Of a stretch of 6,832 bases of DNA, positions 6,606 through 6,832 are shown piece by piece. How positions within the stretch are numbered: position 1 is the first letter of the stretch; each line of letters begins with the position of its first letter. The notes beneath the pieces were generated by a model. The model saw nothing but the letters and a program-made list of their open reading frames with translations. It was not told the origin of the DNA and did no database searches. Position numbers and translations under genes: made by a program. Source of the DNA: an uncultured Lachnospiraceae bacterium (GTDB lineage: Bacteria > Bacillota > Clostridia > Lachnospirales > Lachnospiraceae); the NCBI GenBank assembly GCA_902796695.1, contig CADBQE010000178.1, positions 1 to 6,832 on the forward strand, in the 5' to 3' direction.

Positions 6606-6641
6606 AAAACGTGACAAAAGAACCGTCCCCCTGTCACGTTT
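6606..6641 (-). terminator. Probable intrinsic terminator of thrS, formed by repeat copy 3
   Basis: Reading the minus strand, the thrS stop TGA runs directly into a 10-bp stem (AAACGTGACA with TGTCACGTTT) with a 15-base loop, and the stem's T-rich end continues as TTTT. The position immediately after the stop and the U-tract fit a Rho-independent terminator. The stem is only moderately GC-rich and the T-tract is short, so efficiency is uncertain. Copy 2, with six T residues, may back it up. Confidence 0.6.
6611..6637. repeat. 27-base palindromic repeat, copy 3
   Basis: It is identical to copy 2, with arms GTGACA (6611-6616) and TGTCAC (6632-6637). Here the stem is extended outward to 10 bp (6607-6616 with 6632-6641), reaching into the thrS stop codon. 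An extra GTCAC at 6601-6605 can pair with GTGAC at 6611-6615, giving an alternative small hairpin. Confidence 0.88.
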
Positions 6642-6832
6642 CAGCGGCTGCGGGCGGCGACTTCCTGAAGGATTTCTTCGCGGAAGGAGGCGAGGGGTTT
6701 GCTGCCGAGGTCGCCGGCGGAGCGGGAGCGGACGGAGACGGTACCGTCTTCTTCTTCCTTCTGGCCGACGATGAGCATGTAGGGGATCTTCATGTTCTGG
6801 TCTTCGCGGATCTTGTAGCCGATCTTTTCGCC
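6641..6832 (-). CDS. thrS: Threonyl-tRNA synthetase, C-terminal end (partial)
   Basis: Only the last 63 residues and the TGA stop (6641-6643) lie in the window; the rest is beyond the right edge. The visible part, beginning GEKIGYKIRED and continuing through IPYMLIVG and TVSVRSRSAGDLG, is the characteristic end of the ThrRS anticodon-binding domain. This class II synthetase charges tRNA-Thr with threonine. It is separated from the downstream oxidoreductase-trpS operon by 319 bases with probable terminators, so it is likely a separate transcription unit. The upstream region, where a T-box might be expected in Bacillota, is not visible. Confidence 0.95.
   Translation of the reverse strand, partial: GEKIGYKIREDQNMKIPYMLIVGQKEEEDGTVSVRSRSAGDLGSKPLASFREEILQEVAARSR

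Larger units (their letters stand above)
6322..6640. other. 319-base intergenic region rich in inverted repeats
   Basis: The gap between the thrS stop and the oxidoreductase start has no credible gene. Short frames on both strands translate into Arg/Pro/Gly-rich repeat-derived sequence without family features. It holds three 27-base palindromes, two GTAGGGGCCG elements and at least three further hairpins, itemised separately. I searched the minus strand for a sigma-70-type promoter for the downstream operon and saw no convincing -35/-10 pair; GACAAT around 6334-6339 is a weak -10 candidate without a partner. No T-box consensus was found. Confidence 0.8.

Noticed and set aside
6325..6614. Small open frames on both strands in the thrS-oxidoreductase gap
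   Set aside because: They translate through the palindromic repeats and have no supporting ribosome site or family similarity.
6397..6637. CRISPR array
   Set aside because: Three copies of a palindromic unit at unequal distances (135 and 79 bases), with other repeats in between and no cas gene, do not fit a CRISPR array.
6322..6640. T-box riboswitch controlling the trpS operon
   Set aside because: No AGGGTGGNACCGCG-type T-box sequence or matching antiterminator was found in the minus-strand gap, and trpS is not the first gene.

Overview
This looks like a GC-rich chromosomal segment from a member of the Bacillota, probably a gut-type Clostridia. The reasons are purine-rich Shine-Dalgarno sites, a TrpS of the GDRPTG/HLGH type that I recall from streptococci and some Clostridia, a QueH-type epoxyqueuosine reductase and tight operon packing. 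This is inferred from protein and site character, and no ribosomal RNA is present to confirm it. Every convincing gene is on the minus strand, so transcription runs from right to left. The long plus-strand frames are shadows produced by GC-rich codon use.

From right to left: (1) 6641-6832 is the C-terminal end of threonyl-tRNA synthetase (thrS), cut by the window edge. (2) 6322-6640 is a 319-base gap packed with inverted repeats. It holds three nearly identical 27-base palindromes (GTGACA...TGTCAC), two elements beginning GTAGGGGCCG, and several other hairpins. The repeat copy next to thrS begins within its stop codon and probably serves as its terminator. (3) 5689-6321 encodes a flavodoxin-fold NAD(P)H-dependent oxidoreductase with a compact four-cysteine motif. 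(4) 4593-5684 is trpS. (5) 2968-4596 encodes an MBL/beta-CASP/RMMBL protein, a probable RNase of the CPSF-73 type. (6) 2280-2924 is queH. (7) 1-2283 is a large adenosine-deaminase-superfamily protein that runs off the left edge.

Genes 3 to 7 look like one operon: the gaps are 4 bp, a 4-bp overlap (ATGA), 43 bp and another 4-bp overlap (ATGA). Three of them concern tRNA or RNA: tryptophan charging, probable RNA cleavage and queuosine completion in tRNA. No clear promoter was found in the 319-base gap.

The most unusual item is the left-hand gene. It has an adenosine-deaminase core with the metal and catalytic residues present, but the usual second Asp of the TDD motif is Gly. An unassigned N-terminal region of about 130 residues precedes the core, which is itself longer than usual, and a Rossmann-like, possibly SLOG-type, domain follows it. 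Its substrate is open. The other notable item is the mixed repeat cluster after thrS.
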